A DNA stretch of 64,000 nucleotides from Frigoribacterium sp. JB110 (GTDB lineage Bacteria > Actinomycetota > Actinomycetes > Actinomycetales > Microbacteriaceae), in NCBI RefSeq assembly GCF_900163665.1, contig NZ_FUIA01000018.1, positions 118,721 through 182,720 on the forward strand, given 5' to 3'. Made by a program: the position numbers and the translations under genes. Shown here in pieces: positions 25,323-34,326 of the stretch (position 1 is the first letter of the stretch; each line of letters opens with the position of its first letter). Under the pieces are notes generated by a model. That model saw only the letters and a program-made list of their open reading frames with translations, had not been told where the DNA came from and did not search any database.

Positions 25323-26897
25323 TCATTTCACCCGCTGACCGTCGATCCAGGTCTCGGCGACGCGCACCGACGCGATCTCGTCCTCCGGCACGGTGAAGAC
25401 GTCGCGGTCGAGCACGGCGAAGCTCGCATCGAAACCGGGGGCGAGTCTGCCGACACCGTGCAGCGGTGACAGCAGCCGCGCGCGGCCGGTGTACAGCAGC
25501 ACCGCCTGCGGCACCGTGACCGCGGCGTCTGCGCCGAACTCGGTCCCGTTGTGCGCCATCCGCCGCACGGCCGCTTCAATCGAGAGCATGACGTCGTCGG
25601 CTCCGCTCCACGCGGTCGCCGGGCGGTCGGACGACAACGCGAGTGCCTCGATCGTGCCGAACAGCCGCGAGATCGGATACGCGTCAGGCACCTGCTCGGC
25701 GCGCAGTGCCGTCTCGTACCCGTCGTACTCGGCGAAGAAGAAGACCGTGTGCGTGGCGATGCCGAAAGACATCCTGGCTGCGCGCATCCGCTCCGCGCGG
25801 TCGTCGCTGACCAGGGTGGCGTGCTCGATGCGCACCGACGGCACGTCGTCGAGCCACGGCTCCCGGTCGGCGAACAGTTCGATCACGCGATCGAGGGCGC
25901 GGTCGCCCATCGCGTGCACCGCCAGCTGCACACCGTTGCGGCGCGCCCAGTCCGCTGCCGCGAGGACGTCGTCGTCTGCGACGAGGCGCAGTCCATGATC
26001 ACAGGACTCCGGATAGGGCTCGTGCACCCACGCAGTTCGGTTCGAATAGGCGCCGTCCAGGACGACCTTCACGCCCGCGACGCGGATGCGGCCGGCGGTG
26101 TCGCCCGGCGCGAGATCGGCGAGCGGGTGCTCCGGATCCCATCCCGGGTACAGCGCGACGCGGGTGCGCAGGCCGCGCGAGGCCGCCTCGCGGAAGACGC
26201 CGAGCGGATCGTCGATCCGCGTGGAGAGCAGGTCGCACACGGCGACGATGCCGCGGGAGGCGAGGTCCTCGCCGAAGGTCAGGATCGTCGCGATCTGCTC
26301 CTCGCGGGTCGGCGGCGGGATGACTGAGGTGACAGCACTGACGGCGGCGATCTCGGTGAGCACACCGTTCGGGCGCCCGGCATCGTCGCGCTCGAAGCGC
26401 GATCCCTCCGGGTCGGGCGTGTCGGCGTCGATGCCTGCCAGCCGCAGCGCCTCGGAGTTGCACACGGCGGAGTGCGCATCGCAGCGCCACACCAGCACGG
26501 GTCGGTCCGCTGAGACCTGGTCGAGGTCGGCGATGGTCGGCATCCGCCGCTCAGGGAACCTGGTCTCGTCGAAACCGCGACCGAGGATCCACTCCTCGCC
26601 CGATGTCGATGCGGCGTGCGCACGCAGTGTCTCCACCAGTGCGTCCACAGAGGTGACCGCGGGCGGGAAGCACTCGACGGCGGCCGCGGTGCCCGCGATC
26701 AGGGCGGGGTGCGTGTGGCTGTCGATCAGGCCGGGGAGCACCGTGCGCCCTCCCAGGTCGACGGATCCTTCCCCCACGACCTCCGCCGCGTCGCCGACCC
26801 AGTCGATCGTGCCGTCGACGACGCGGAACGCCGAGGCGAAGCCGGTCTCCGAATCCCCGGTGAACACTTTGGCGTTCGTGAACATGTGCGTCGTCAT
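25323..26897 (-). CDS. YtcJ-like amidohydrolase (first of a pair)
   Basis: A 524-residue metal-dependent amidohydrolase of the YtcJ type. The metal-binding pair is DSHTHP (His61, His63). HAMGDRALDRV, IEHATLV and SGADDVM, in the usual order, supply further ligand regions. YtcJ proteins hydrolyse amides, carbamates or cyclic imides with broad range, so the substrate cannot be told. It is the last gene of the HMG-CoA operon, 5 bases after its paralogue, and converges with the PucR gene. Confidence 0.83.
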   Translation of the reverse strand: MTTHMFTNAKVFTGDSETGFASAFRVVDGTIDWVGDAAEVVGEGSVDLGGRTVLPGLIDSHTHPALIAGTAAAVECFPPAVTSVDALVETLRAHAASTSGEEWILGRGFDETRFPERRMPTIADLDQVSADRPVLVWRCDAHSAVCNSEALRLAGIDADTPDPEGSRFERDDAGRPNGVLTEIAAVSAVTSVIPPPTREEQIATILTFGEDLASRGIVAVCDLLSTRIDDPLGVFREAASRGLRTRVALYPGWDPEHPLADLAPGDTAGRIRVAGVKVVLDGAYSNRTAWVHEPYPESCDHGLRLVADDDVLAAADWARRNGVQLAVHAMGDRALDRVIELFADREPWLDDVPSVRIEHATLVSDDRAERMRAARMSFGIATHTVFFFAEYDGYETALRAEQVPDAYPISRLFGTIEALALSSDRPATAWSGADDVMLSIEAAVRRMAHNGTEFGADAAVTVPQAVLLYTGRARLLSPLHGVGRLAPGFDASFAVLDRDVFTVPEDEIASVRVAETWIDGQRVK

Positions 26898-26902
26898 CGC
26901 TC

Positions 26903-28375
26903 TCAGATCTCCCTCCAGGTGAAGCGTCCGCCGAGCATCGTGGCGGCGACGGGCATCGTGCGCAGCTCATCCCGATCGCAGGCGTACGGGTCGCGATCGA
27001 CGACGACGAGGTCCGCCTGCTGCCCCACCGCCAGCGCGCCCCGAGCCGACGCGGCGAGCGCGATGTCCACGGGGAGCCGCTGCTCGGGGTGCCATGCGAC
27101 CCTGTCTCCCCTGCTGCGGTCGGTTGCCGCCGACATCGAGATCCAGGGGTCCAGCGGCGCGACGGGCGCGTCGGAGCCGAGGCGCAGCCCAGCGCCGGAG
27201 CGGTGCAGCGACCCGAAGGCGAATGCACGTCCTGTGCGACCCGCCCAGTGGTGATCGGCGATGTCGCGGTCGTCCATCGCATGCTCCGGCTGCACGCTGG
27301 CGACGAGCCCGAGCTCCGCGAAGCGGGAGAAGTCCTCGTCGCGGACCAGCTGTGCGTGCTCGATCACGCCCGGCATTCCGGTGGCTTCGAAGGAGTCGAG
27401 CACCGCGCTGTTGGCGCGGTCGCCGATCGCGTGCACCGCGGCTCCGATTCCTGCGCTGTGCGCGCGCTCGAGCAGACGGCGGAGCTCCGGCACCGGAACG
27501 CTCTCCATCCCGCAGGCGTGCGCGCTGGCAGGATCGAGGCCGGGGTACGGGTCCCAGCACCACGCCGTACGGGTGTTGAGCGAACCGTCGACGACGACCT
27601 TGAGCCGTCCGAAGGTGATCAGGCCGTGCTCGTCGAGCCGGTCGCCTGTGCGCAGACCGGCTGCGATCGCCTGCTCCAGGCGGTCGGGCCATACGGCCCC
27701 CTCGACCCGCAGGCTCGTCACACCTTCCGCGACGCGGGCCGGCCACTCTGCGACGTTGTCGGTGTTCTCGAACTCCACGATGCCGACGACCCCGCGCGAT
27801 GCCGCGGCATCCGCGGCATCGCGATAGGCGTCGGGTGGCAGCGCCGCTGCCTCGTCGAATGAGTGCAGCAGCCGGATCCACGGTCCCTCCCTGAGCAGAC
27901 CGGTGTCGTCCAGCTCCGCGCCGAGGCGGGCCGCAGCCGCCCTGTTCATCCAGCCGCAGTGCAGGTCGCCGCTGACCAGGACGACGGGCACATCGGAGAC
28001 GGTCTCCTCCAGCGCGGCCAGGCTCGCCGGCTCCGACCACAGTCCGTCCCGGAAGCCGTAGCCCATCAGCATCCCGTCGGTCAGCGGCGCTCCCTCGTCG
28101 AGCGCCGTGCGCACGGCGTCGAGCACCTCGCCGGCGCTGCGGGTCTGGGTGAGATCGATGCGCCGACGTCGGATCACGTGCTGCGTGAAGTGCACGTGCG
28201 AATCCCAGAGCCCCGGACCGACCCAGCGGCCTGCGGCCTCGACGATCTCGCCGACCGGATCGATCGCCCCCATCGGCGCGATGCCGGCGATCAGGCCGTC
28301 GCGGATGACGATGTCGACGGGCTCGGCGCCGTAGGGGCGGGCCCCGCGCAGGGTGATCGTTTCAGGGGCGTTCAT
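26903..28375 (-). CDS. YtcJ-like amidohydrolase (second of a pair)
   Basis: A 490-residue YtcJ-type amidohydrolase with DSHVHF (His60, His62), VHAIGDRANSAV, IEHAQLV and LGSDAPVAPLDPW. It shares the overall plan of the downstream gene but is well diverged, so the pair is an old duplication or independent acquisitions. Its ATG overlaps the PaiB-like gene stop by 4 bases. Two such hydrolases at the end of an HMG-CoA operon suggest that the natural substrate is an amide or ester conjugate. Confidence 0.83.
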   Translation of the reverse strand: MNAPETITLRGARPYGAEPVDIVIRDGLIAGIAPMGAIDPVGEIVEAAGRWVGPGLWDSHVHFTQHVIRRRRIDLTQTRSAGEVLDAVRTALDEGAPLTDGMLMGYGFRDGLWSEPASLAALEETVSDVPVVLVSGDLHCGWMNRAAAARLGAELDDTGLLREGPWIRLLHSFDEAAALPPDAYRDAADAAASRGVVGIVEFENTDNVAEWPARVAEGVTSLRVEGAVWPDRLEQAIAAGLRTGDRLDEHGLITFGRLKVVVDGSLNTRTAWCWDPYPGLDPASAHACGMESVPVPELRRLLERAHSAGIGAAVHAIGDRANSAVLDSFEATGMPGVIEHAQLVRDEDFSRFAELGLVASVQPEHAMDDRDIADHHWAGRTGRAFAFGSLHRSGAGLRLGSDAPVAPLDPWISMSAATDRSRGDRVAWHPEQRLPVDIALAASARGALAVGQQADLVVVDRDPYACDRDELRTMPVAATMLGGRFTWREI

Positions 28376-29010
28376 GTCTGCTCCTCCAGATGCTGCACGA
28401 CCGCCATCCGATCGGCCAGCGCCGGGTTCCGATACCGCCCCGACTGCCGCAGCGCCTCGATCACGCGTCCGACCACCTCGGCGGGCTTGTCCTGGCTCAT
28501 CTTCTCCTTGGCATCGATGCGTTCGACGCGCATGCGGAACCCGACAGTGCCGTGCACGATCCGCGACGCATACTCAGCGTTCTCCAGTGTGCGGTTCATC
28601 AAGTACGGCTCCGGCAGCGGGCTCTCGAAGTGCGCCACGAGCCGTTCCAGCACGTCCAGGTTCTCGGCGTCATCGAGCAGCTCCGGAGTGCCGTGCAGGT
28701 GGGCGACGGCGAAGTTCCAGGTCGGCACAGCGGGCGACGTGCCGTACCAGCCGGGCGAGACGTAGCCGTGCGGACCGGAGATCACGACGAGGCACTCGTG
28801 CGCGCCCAGTTCGTGCAGGCGCTCGTCAGGCCGGCCGACGTGGCTGAGCAGCACGATGCCGTCGCTCTCCTCATCCAACAGCACCGGGTAGTGCGAGGCG
28901 ACGAGCCCTCGGCCAGGCACGAAGCTGACGATCGTGGCCCAGGGATTCTCCCTGATCATGTCGCGGATCCGCTCGACGTCGTCGAGCGCGAAGTCGGAGT
29001 TCGGTCTCAT
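28372..29010 (-). CDS. PaiB-like FMN-binding protein
   Basis: A 212-residue flavin-reductase-fold protein of the PaiB family, annotated elsewhere as FMN-binding negative regulators, though a DNA-binding role is doubtful for many members. Family motifs are NPWATIVSF, ASHYPVLLD, ISGPHGYVSPGWYG, TWNFAVAHLHG and the C-terminal KEKMSQDKP. It overlaps both neighbours by 4 bases, so it is made with the HMG-CoA enzymes. Its role here is unknown: it may be an oxidoreductase for a pathway intermediate or a feedback protein. Confidence 0.82.
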   Translation of the reverse strand: MRPNSDFALDDVERIRDMIRENPWATIVSFVPGRGLVASHYPVLLDEESDGIVLLSHVGRPDERLHELGAHECLVVISGPHGYVSPGWYGTSPAVPTWNFAVAHLHGTPELLDDAENLDVLERLVAHFESPLPEPYLMNRTLENAEYASRIVHGTVGFRMRVERIDAKEKMSQDKPAEVVGRVIEALRQSGRYRNPALADRMAVVQHLEEQT

Positions 29011-29855
29011 TCGGCACCGCCCTGGGGTGCGCCGTCGTCGGCCCAGGTGACCTCGGCGGTCGCCAGCACGACATCGTCTTCGTCCAGTGCAGTGATCCGG
29101 GTCGCGCCGTCGCCGGTGCGCCCTGCGACGCGAACCGATCGGTCCACGAGCGTCGGCGCCACGGCCCTGACCTTCAGCCGCTGCGGGGTGCGCAACGGTT
29201 CATGTCGGCGGGCGGCGTCCATCAGCAGGATGCGCGTGAGCGGACCGTGCACGAGCAGATCCGGCAGTCCTTCGACGTCGCGCGCCCATGCGCGGTCGTA
29301 GTGGATGAGGTGCGTGTTGAACGTCAGCGCCGAGAAGCGGAACAACTGCCGGGCGTCGAGAATCCGCTCCTCCTGCCAATCGGCCGAGGACCATGCATCC
29401 GGGTCCGTGCTGGCCGGTTTGGCCGGCACATCCGGATCGCCCTGCTCGAGGAACACGTCGTGCCACACGCTGCGAACGGCGGTCTCCCCCTGCACCGCGT
29501 ACTCGCGTTCGATATCGACGAAGACGAGCCGGCCGCCGGAGCCGCTCTTCTCGGCGACGGAGCCGAGCGACGTCGTCTGCGTGACCTCAGCCCCGACAGG
29601 AAGCGGTCTCAGGAATTCGGTGGTCTCGCCCGCATACATGCGACGGGGCAGGTCGATCTCGGGCAGCACGCCGTCTCGCGCCGGGGTTCCATCCGGTCGC
29701 AGATCAGCGAGAGGCGCGGCGAACGGGAAGTACGCGCCCTCCCACGCAGGCGGCAGCGGGTCGCCCGCGTGCAACTGGGCCTCGCCTTCGGCGAAGGTGC
29801 CGCGGTAGGCCTCCGCCGTCGACTCCGAGATCGTCTCGGTCCGCACCACCGTCAC
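29007..29855 (-). CDS. FAS1-like hot-dog hydratase/dehydratase (HTD2/mesaconyl-CoA hydratase type)
   Basis: A 282-residue double hot-dog protein. RFSALTFNTHLIHYD at about 170-184 is the signature of the HTD2/FAS1-like dehydratase group, which includes mesaconyl-C4-CoA hydratase; LLVHGPLTRILL follows. It adds or removes water at an enoyl-thioester. Between a CoA-transferase and HMG-CoA lyase the simplest reading is hydration of 3-methylglutaconyl-CoA to HMG-CoA, but that is inference. It overlaps the CoA-transferase upstream and the PaiB-like gene downstream by 4 bases each. Confidence 0.82.
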   Translation of the reverse strand: MTVVRTETISESTAEAYRGTFAEGEAQLHAGDPLPPAWEGAYFPFAAPLADLRPDGTPARDGVLPEIDLPRRMYAGETTEFLRPLPVGAEVTQTTSLGSVAEKSGSGGRLVFVDIEREYAVQGETAVRSVWHDVFLEQGDPDVPAKPASTDPDAWSSADWQEERILDARQLFRFSALTFNTHLIHYDRAWARDVEGLPDLLVHGPLTRILLMDAARRHEPLRTPQRLKVRAVAPTLVDRSVRVAGRTGDGATRITALDEDDVVLATAEVTWADDGAPQGGAE

Positions 29856-31075
29856 GGCAGAACTCCCGCTTCCCGCAGCGCGGCGATGCGCTCCGAGTCG
29901 TAGCCCGCCAGGTCGCCGAGCACCCGGTCGGCGTGCTCGGCGAATCGGTTGGCCGTGCGATCGGGTGTCGCCGGTGTCGCGCTGAGCTTGATCGGCTGAC
30001 CGAACATGCGCAGCTTCCCCATCGGCCCGTAGTCCGCCTCGACGATCATGTCGCGCTCCGCCGTCGCCGGGTCGTCGACCACTTCGCCGATGTTCCTGAT
30101 CGCGGTGAGGGGAACGACATCCCCGGCCAGCTCCTCCAGTTCCGCTTTGGTCCTGTCGTTCAGCCAGGCGGCCACGATCGGCTTCACCTTGCGCTGGTAC
30201 ACCTCAGGCACGAGCCGCTTTCGCATGGCGTCGATCTCCGGATCGGCGGCGTGCTCCGGCGTGCCGAACAGCTCGCACGCCGCCCGCCACAGCTTGTCCG
30301 TGTACGCGCCGAAGAACACCTGTCCGTCTGCGCAGTCGAACAGTTCGTACGGCTTCACCCACGCGTGCTCGTTGCCCGCAGGTACGGCGACTCTCTCGTC
30401 GACGGTGTAGTCGACGACAGCGGTCTCGGTCAGCGCCATGATGCTGTCGACCTGGGCGATGTCGACCAGTTGTCCTTCACCGGTGGCCTCGGCGTGACGC
30501 AGCGCGGCCAGGGTTCCGATGACGGCGAACAGGGTGGCGGAGAGATCTCCGATCGTCGCACCGACCCGCACCGGGGGCATGCCGGGATAGCCGGTCATCG
30601 ACCACAGGCCCCCGGCGGCCTGGGCGGTGTTGTCGAACGCCGGCCGACGGCTGCGCGAACCGGTCTGGCCGTACCCGGAGATCGCCGCGTAGACGAGCTT
30701 CGGGTTCTCCTGTGCGAGCACCTCGTAGCCGACGCCGAGCTTGTCCATGGTGCCTGGGCGGAAGTTCTCGATCAGAACGTCTGCGGAACGGACGAGGTCC
30801 TTGAGCACCTGCTTGCCCTCGGCTGCGGCCAGATCGAGCCCGACACCGAGCTTGCCGCGGTTGTACTGGGCGTAGTAGGCGCTGAACTCCTCGTCCCCAT
30901 CTGTGAGATAGGGGGGAAAGCCGCGCGAGACGTCGGGGTCGCGCGGGTTCTCGATCTTGACGACGGTCGCGCCGAGGTCAGCGAGCATCTGGGCGGCGTA
31001 GGGACCTGCCAGCACGCGCGACAGGTCGAGCACGACGACGCCGTCCAGGGCGCCGGGAGCCGGCAACTGAGTCAT
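29852..31075 (-). CDS. CaiB/BaiF class III CoA-transferase
   Basis: A 407-residue class III CoA-transferase. VLDLSRVLAGPYAAQMLADLG opens the protein, NRGKLGVGLDL follows, and Asp177 in ATIGDLSATLF is the expected nucleophile. ATGEGQLVDI is the family turn after it. In this operon it could load CoA onto mevalonate, 3-hydroxy-3-methylglutarate or 3-methylglutaconate, or recover CoA from acetoacetyl-CoA. The start at MTQLP overlaps the lyase stop by 4 bases; the frame runs further up but inside the lyase gene. Confidence 0.87.
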   Translation of the reverse strand: MTQLPAPGALDGVVVLDLSRVLAGPYAAQMLADLGATVVKIENPRDPDVSRGFPPYLTDGDEEFSAYYAQYNRGKLGVGLDLAAAEGKQVLKDLVRSADVLIENFRPGTMDKLGVGYEVLAQENPKLVYAAISGYGQTGSRSRRPAFDNTAQAAGGLWSMTGYPGMPPVRVGATIGDLSATLFAVIGTLAALRHAEATGEGQLVDIAQVDSIMALTETAVVDYTVDERVAVPAGNEHAWVKPYELFDCADGQVFFGAYTDKLWRAACELFGTPEHAADPEIDAMRKRLVPEVYQRKVKPIVAAWLNDRTKAELEELAGDVVPLTAIRNIGEVVDDPATAERDMIVEADYGPMGKLRMFGQPIKLSATPATPDRTANRFAEHADRVLGDLAGYDSERIAALREAGVLP

Positions 31076-32013
31076 GATTCCTCCTCGGATGCGGCCGCGG
31101 CCATGGCGGTCGCGACGGTCGAAGGGGCACGGATGCCCCGGATGCGGGAGAGCCAGGTTGCCGTTGCGGCCATGCCGCCGACGTCGATCCCGGTCTCGAT
31201 GCCCATGCCGTCCAGCATCCACACAAGAGCCTCCGTCGCGAGGTTACCCGTGGCACCTTTGGCGTAGGGACATCTGCCGAGTCCGCCGACTGCGGCGTCG
31301 AACTCGCTCACGCCCAGACGCAGGGCGGCGTGCACGTTGGCCAGCGACTGCCCGTACGTGTCGTGCAGGTGCAGTGCGAGCGCGTCCACCGGCACGCCTG
31401 CGGCGATCGTCTCCGTGATGACGCGGGCGGTCAGGCCCGGCGTCGCAACGCCGATCGTGTCGCCGAGGGCGATGGTGCGGCACCCGGCTCTGTGCAGGCG
31501 CACGGCGGTCTCGGCAACCGCGGCGATGTCGACCTCGCCCTCCCACGGGTCGCCGAACGCCATCGACACGTATCCGCGGACGGGCGTGCCCGACGCCGCC
31601 TCGACGACGTCCGCGGCCCGTTCGACGGCGCCCTCCCGGCTCACGTTGAGATTGGCCCGCGCGAACGACTCGGTTGCGCTCACGACGACGGCGACCTCGC
31701 GGATGCCGGCGTCCCGCGCCCGCTCGAGACCGCGCAGGTTGGGCACGAGCGCAACGCCGCGCGCCCCCTCGGGCACGTGCACGGCCGCCGTGACGTCGGC
31801 GGCATCGGCGAGCTGCGGAATCCAGGCGGGCGGCACGAAACTGGTCAGCTCGAGGTCTCGTACCCCGGTCGCGTACAGCCGACGGCACAGCTCGGCCTTC
31901 ACGTCGGTCGGGACGATGTCGGGTTCGGCCTGCAGCCCGTCGCGCGGGCCGACCTCGTAGACGGTCACACGCGACGGCAGTCCGTCCTCGGGTTCGACGC
32001 GCGGCCGGGTCAT
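31072..32013 (-). CDS. mvaB: Hydroxymethylglutaryl-CoA lyase
   Basis: A 313-residue TIM-barrel lyase that splits HMG-CoA into acetyl-CoA and acetoacetate. VGPRDGLQ (21-28) carries the catalytic Arg24 and metal Asp25; HLHD (215-218) gives two metal His; GGLGRCPYAKGATGN (243-257) carries the active-site Cys248. The normal GLGGCPYA glycine before Arg/Cys is partly changed (GLGRCPY). It overlaps the HMG-CoA reductase gene by 4 bases, the same enzyme pair as in Pseudomonas mevalonii mevalonate degradation. Confidence 0.92.
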   Translation of the reverse strand: MTRPRVEPEDGLPSRVTVYEVGPRDGLQAEPDIVPTDVKAELCRRLYATGVRDLELTSFVPPAWIPQLADAADVTAAVHVPEGARGVALVPNLRGLERARDAGIREVAVVVSATESFARANLNVSREGAVERAADVVEAASGTPVRGYVSMAFGDPWEGEVDIAAVAETAVRLHRAGCRTIALGDTIGVATPGLTARVITETIAAGVPVDALALHLHDTYGQSLANVHAALRLGVSEFDAAVGGLGRCPYAKGATGNLATEALVWMLDGMGIETGIDVGGMAATATWLSRIRGIRAPSTVATAMAAAASEEES

Positions 32014-33290
32014 GCCTGCGCTTCCGCGGCTCGCAGTTCGGCGAGCACGCCGCGTGCGTGCTCCACTCGAATGTTCTCATCGGCGACGATGCGCGCCGCG
32101 ACGGCGCCGATCTCGTCCGTTGCGGCCCCCGCACTGGCCGCGACCGTGCGGGCGTGCAGCGTCATATGCCCGCGCTGAATGCCCTCGGCGACCAGCGCGC
32201 GGCATGCCGCGAGGTTCTGCGCGAGGCCCACAGCGGCGATCACGCTCGCCAGTTCGCATGCTGTCTCGACGCCGAGCAGCTGCACGGCCGCTCGTGCGGA
32301 CGGATGCGCCCGAGTTGCGCCGCCGACCAGGCCGACCGCGAGCGGAACCTCGAGGGTGCCGACGAGGTTGCTGTCCGCGCCCTTCTCGAACTGCGACAGC
32401 GCGGAGTACTGCCCTGAGCGTGCGGCGTGCGAGTGGCATCCGGCCTCAACCGCGCGGGTGTCGTTGCCCGTGGCGAGCACGACCGCGGTGATGCCGTTCA
32501 TGATTCCCTTGTTGTGCGTCGCGGCTCGATACGAGTCGGCTTCCGCGAAGGCGCTGGCCGCGACGATGTCGTCGACGACTCCGGTACCGCCCAGCAGCTC
32601 GGCGTCGAACACGCCGCGCGCCCTGGTGAGTCGCAGTGCCGCTTTGTTCGAGAGAATCCGCAGCAGGGAGCGTGCGCCTGCGATCTGCGCGATCCTGGGG
32701 GCGATCGCCTCCGCCATGGTGTTGACGGCGTTGGCGCCCATCGCGTCGCGCACGTCGACGTGCAGGTGCACGATGATCTGCGTTCCCGCTCGGGTGGGCA
32801 CCACTCGTACCGACACGTCGAATGCTCCCCCGCCCAGCGAGACCAGCGTCGGGTCCTGCTCGTTCGCGAGTGCCAGCAGTTCGTCCCGTGCTTCCAGCAG
32901 AGCGAATCGGGAGCTGTGCGGATCCGTCGCGTCGACCACCTGGATCTGGGCGATCATGACATCGCCGGTGTACGAGGTCGTGAAGCCGCCGTGCTCCCTG
33001 GCCATTCGCGCGGCGTTGGAAGCCGCCGCGACGACGCTCGGCTCCTCCGTGACCATCGGAATGAGCCGGTCGCGACCGTCGATGGTGAAGTTGGTCGCCA
33101 TGCCGACGGGAAGCCGGAAGGTTCCGATCACGTTCTCGATCATGTGGTCGGCCTGCGCAATGCCCAGCCCGCCCTCTTCCCCCAGCGCGGAGAGCGCGTC
33201 CGGGGCGAGCCCGGCGCTCTGCGCTGCCAGCGCGAGGCGCTCGTCGGGCGCATGATCCCGCAGGCCCTTGATACGGCTGTTGATCGGCAT
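32010..33290 (-). CDS. mvaA: Degradative class II HMG-CoA reductase
   Basis: A 426-residue class II reductase, which in degraders oxidises mevalonate plus CoA to HMG-CoA. ENVIGTFRLPVG opens the substrate site. The catalytic set Glu83, Lys261 (HNKGIMNG), Asp277 (ATGNDTRA) and His375 (GHMTLHAR) matches Glu83, Lys267, Asp283 and His381 of P. mevalonii with a constant six-residue shift from Lys on. AAGGAGGG lies before the ATG, and the longer open frame upstream is non-coding. It is the first gene of a seven-gene coupled operon. Class II enzymes also serve biosynthesis in some bacteria, but the neighbours argue for catabolism. Confidence 0.93.
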   Translation of the reverse strand: MPINSRIKGLRDHAPDERLALAAQSAGLAPDALSALGEEGGLGIAQADHMIENVIGTFRLPVGMATNFTIDGRDRLIPMVTEEPSVVAAASNAARMAREHGGFTTSYTGDVMIAQIQVVDATDPHSSRFALLEARDELLALANEQDPTLVSLGGGAFDVSVRVVPTRAGTQIIVHLHVDVRDAMGANAVNTMAEAIAPRIAQIAGARSLLRILSNKAALRLTRARGVFDAELLGGTGVVDDIVAASAFAEADSYRAATHNKGIMNGITAVVLATGNDTRAVEAGCHSHAARSGQYSALSQFEKGADSNLVGTLEVPLAVGLVGGATRAHPSARAAVQLLGVETACELASVIAAVGLAQNLAACRALVAEGIQRGHMTLHARTVAASAGAATDEIGAVAARIVADENIRVEHARGVLAELRAAEAQA

Positions 33291-33363
33291 GGACCGCCCT
33301 CCTTCACGTGCGGCGTTCCGTCTTCGGCGCCGCGATGTCATGCACGACGATAGGAGGCTTCGG

Positions 33364-33379
33364 CCCATTGATCGATGGG
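33364..33379. promoter_or_regulatory. Near-perfect palindrome in the mvaA divergent promoter region
   Basis: CCCATTGATCGATGGG is a 16-base palindrome with one mismatched pair. It sits near the middle of the 187-base gap between the HMG-CoA reductase operon and the divergent hydrolase-regulator pair, next to the AT-richer CAATAAT. It is the best candidate for the site bound by the GAF-PucR regulator. Confidence 0.4.
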
Positions 33380-33477
33380 GCAATAATCCGTCATGCGATC
33401 GGATCTGTAGGTGATCCGCACATGCGGAAGCCCCCGGTCCGCTCGTAGACTCGCTCGAAACGCGGAGGAGGATCCCC

Positions 33478-34326
33478 ATGCCCTATGCCGAGTCCGACGA
33501 CGTCCGGATCTACTACGAGGTCTTCGGCGCCGCCTCCGATCCGGTGCTCGTGCTCGCTTCTGGCGGCGGTGCGCAGCTGCTGTCATGGGACGAGCGCTTC
33601 ATCGCCATGCTCACGGACGCCGGTATCCGCGTCGTCCGGTTCGACAACCGCGACACGGGTTTCTCCCAGCGCTTCGGCGGCGAGGAGGACATCGACGGCG
33701 GCTACGAGCTCTCCGATATGTCGGACGACATCGTGCGCGTGCTCGACGCGTTGGGAGCGGCCTCGGCGCACGTTGCGGGGCATTCGATGGGCGGGATGAT
33801 GGCCCAGATGCTCGCGATCGAGCATCCGGAGCGCGTGCGCAGCATCGGCCTGCTCTCCACGCTCCCCGGCCGCGATCGCCGCTACGTGCTCCACGGCGAG
33901 CGCCCAGAGCTGCGTTCGGCCCCCGTGCGCGTGACGAAGGAGCAGGCGGTCGCCGCGACCGAGGCAGCCATCCGCTCACTGCCGCCCGGCCGCTACGACC
34001 CGCAGCTGGAATGGCATGTGAACGCGACCGCGCACGCCTACGACCGCGGCTACTCCCCCGACGGCTACGCGCGGCAGTGGTCCGCGCTGCTGCGCGCCCC
34101 CGAGCGCTTCGAAGCGCTCAAAGCCGTGACGGTTCCCGCGCTGATCTTCCACGGGCGCGAGGACGACATCGTTCACTGGCAGGCCGCCGCCGACATGGCT
34201 GCCGCCATCGCGACTTCGGAGCTGCAGGTGCACCCCCACATGGGACACCTCGCCCCGCACGAGCTGTGGCCCGAGCTCAGCGCCGCGCTCATCCGGACGG
34301 TGCGCCGAGGCGAGGAGGCCGGGTGA
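33478..34326 (+). CDS. Alpha/beta hydrolase
   Basis: A 282-residue alpha/beta hydrolase. The nucleophile is the Ser of GHSMGG (about residue 103), with the acid in GREDD near 235 and the His of HMGHLAP near 260. RFDNRDTGFS is typical of the esterase/lactonase-like group close to PcaD and aclacinomycin methylesterase. GGAGGAGG lies before the ATG. It overlaps the regulator downstream by 4 bases and is divergent from the HMG-CoA operon. A role in opening mevalonolactone or an ester of the substrate would fit but is inference. Confidence 0.85.
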   Translation: MPYAESDDVRIYYEVFGAASDPVLVLASGGGAQLLSWDERFIAMLTDAGIRVVRFDNRDTGFSQRFGGEEDIDGGYELSDMSDDIVRVLDALGAASAHVAGHSMGGMMAQMLAIEHPERVRSIGLLSTLPGRDRRYVLHGERPELRSAPVRVTKEQAVAATEAAIRSLPPGRYDPQLEWHVNATAHAYDRGYSPDGYARQWSALLRAPERFEALKAVTVPALIFHGREDDIVHWQAAADMAAAIATSELQVHPHMGHLAPHELWPELSAALIRTVRRGEEAG

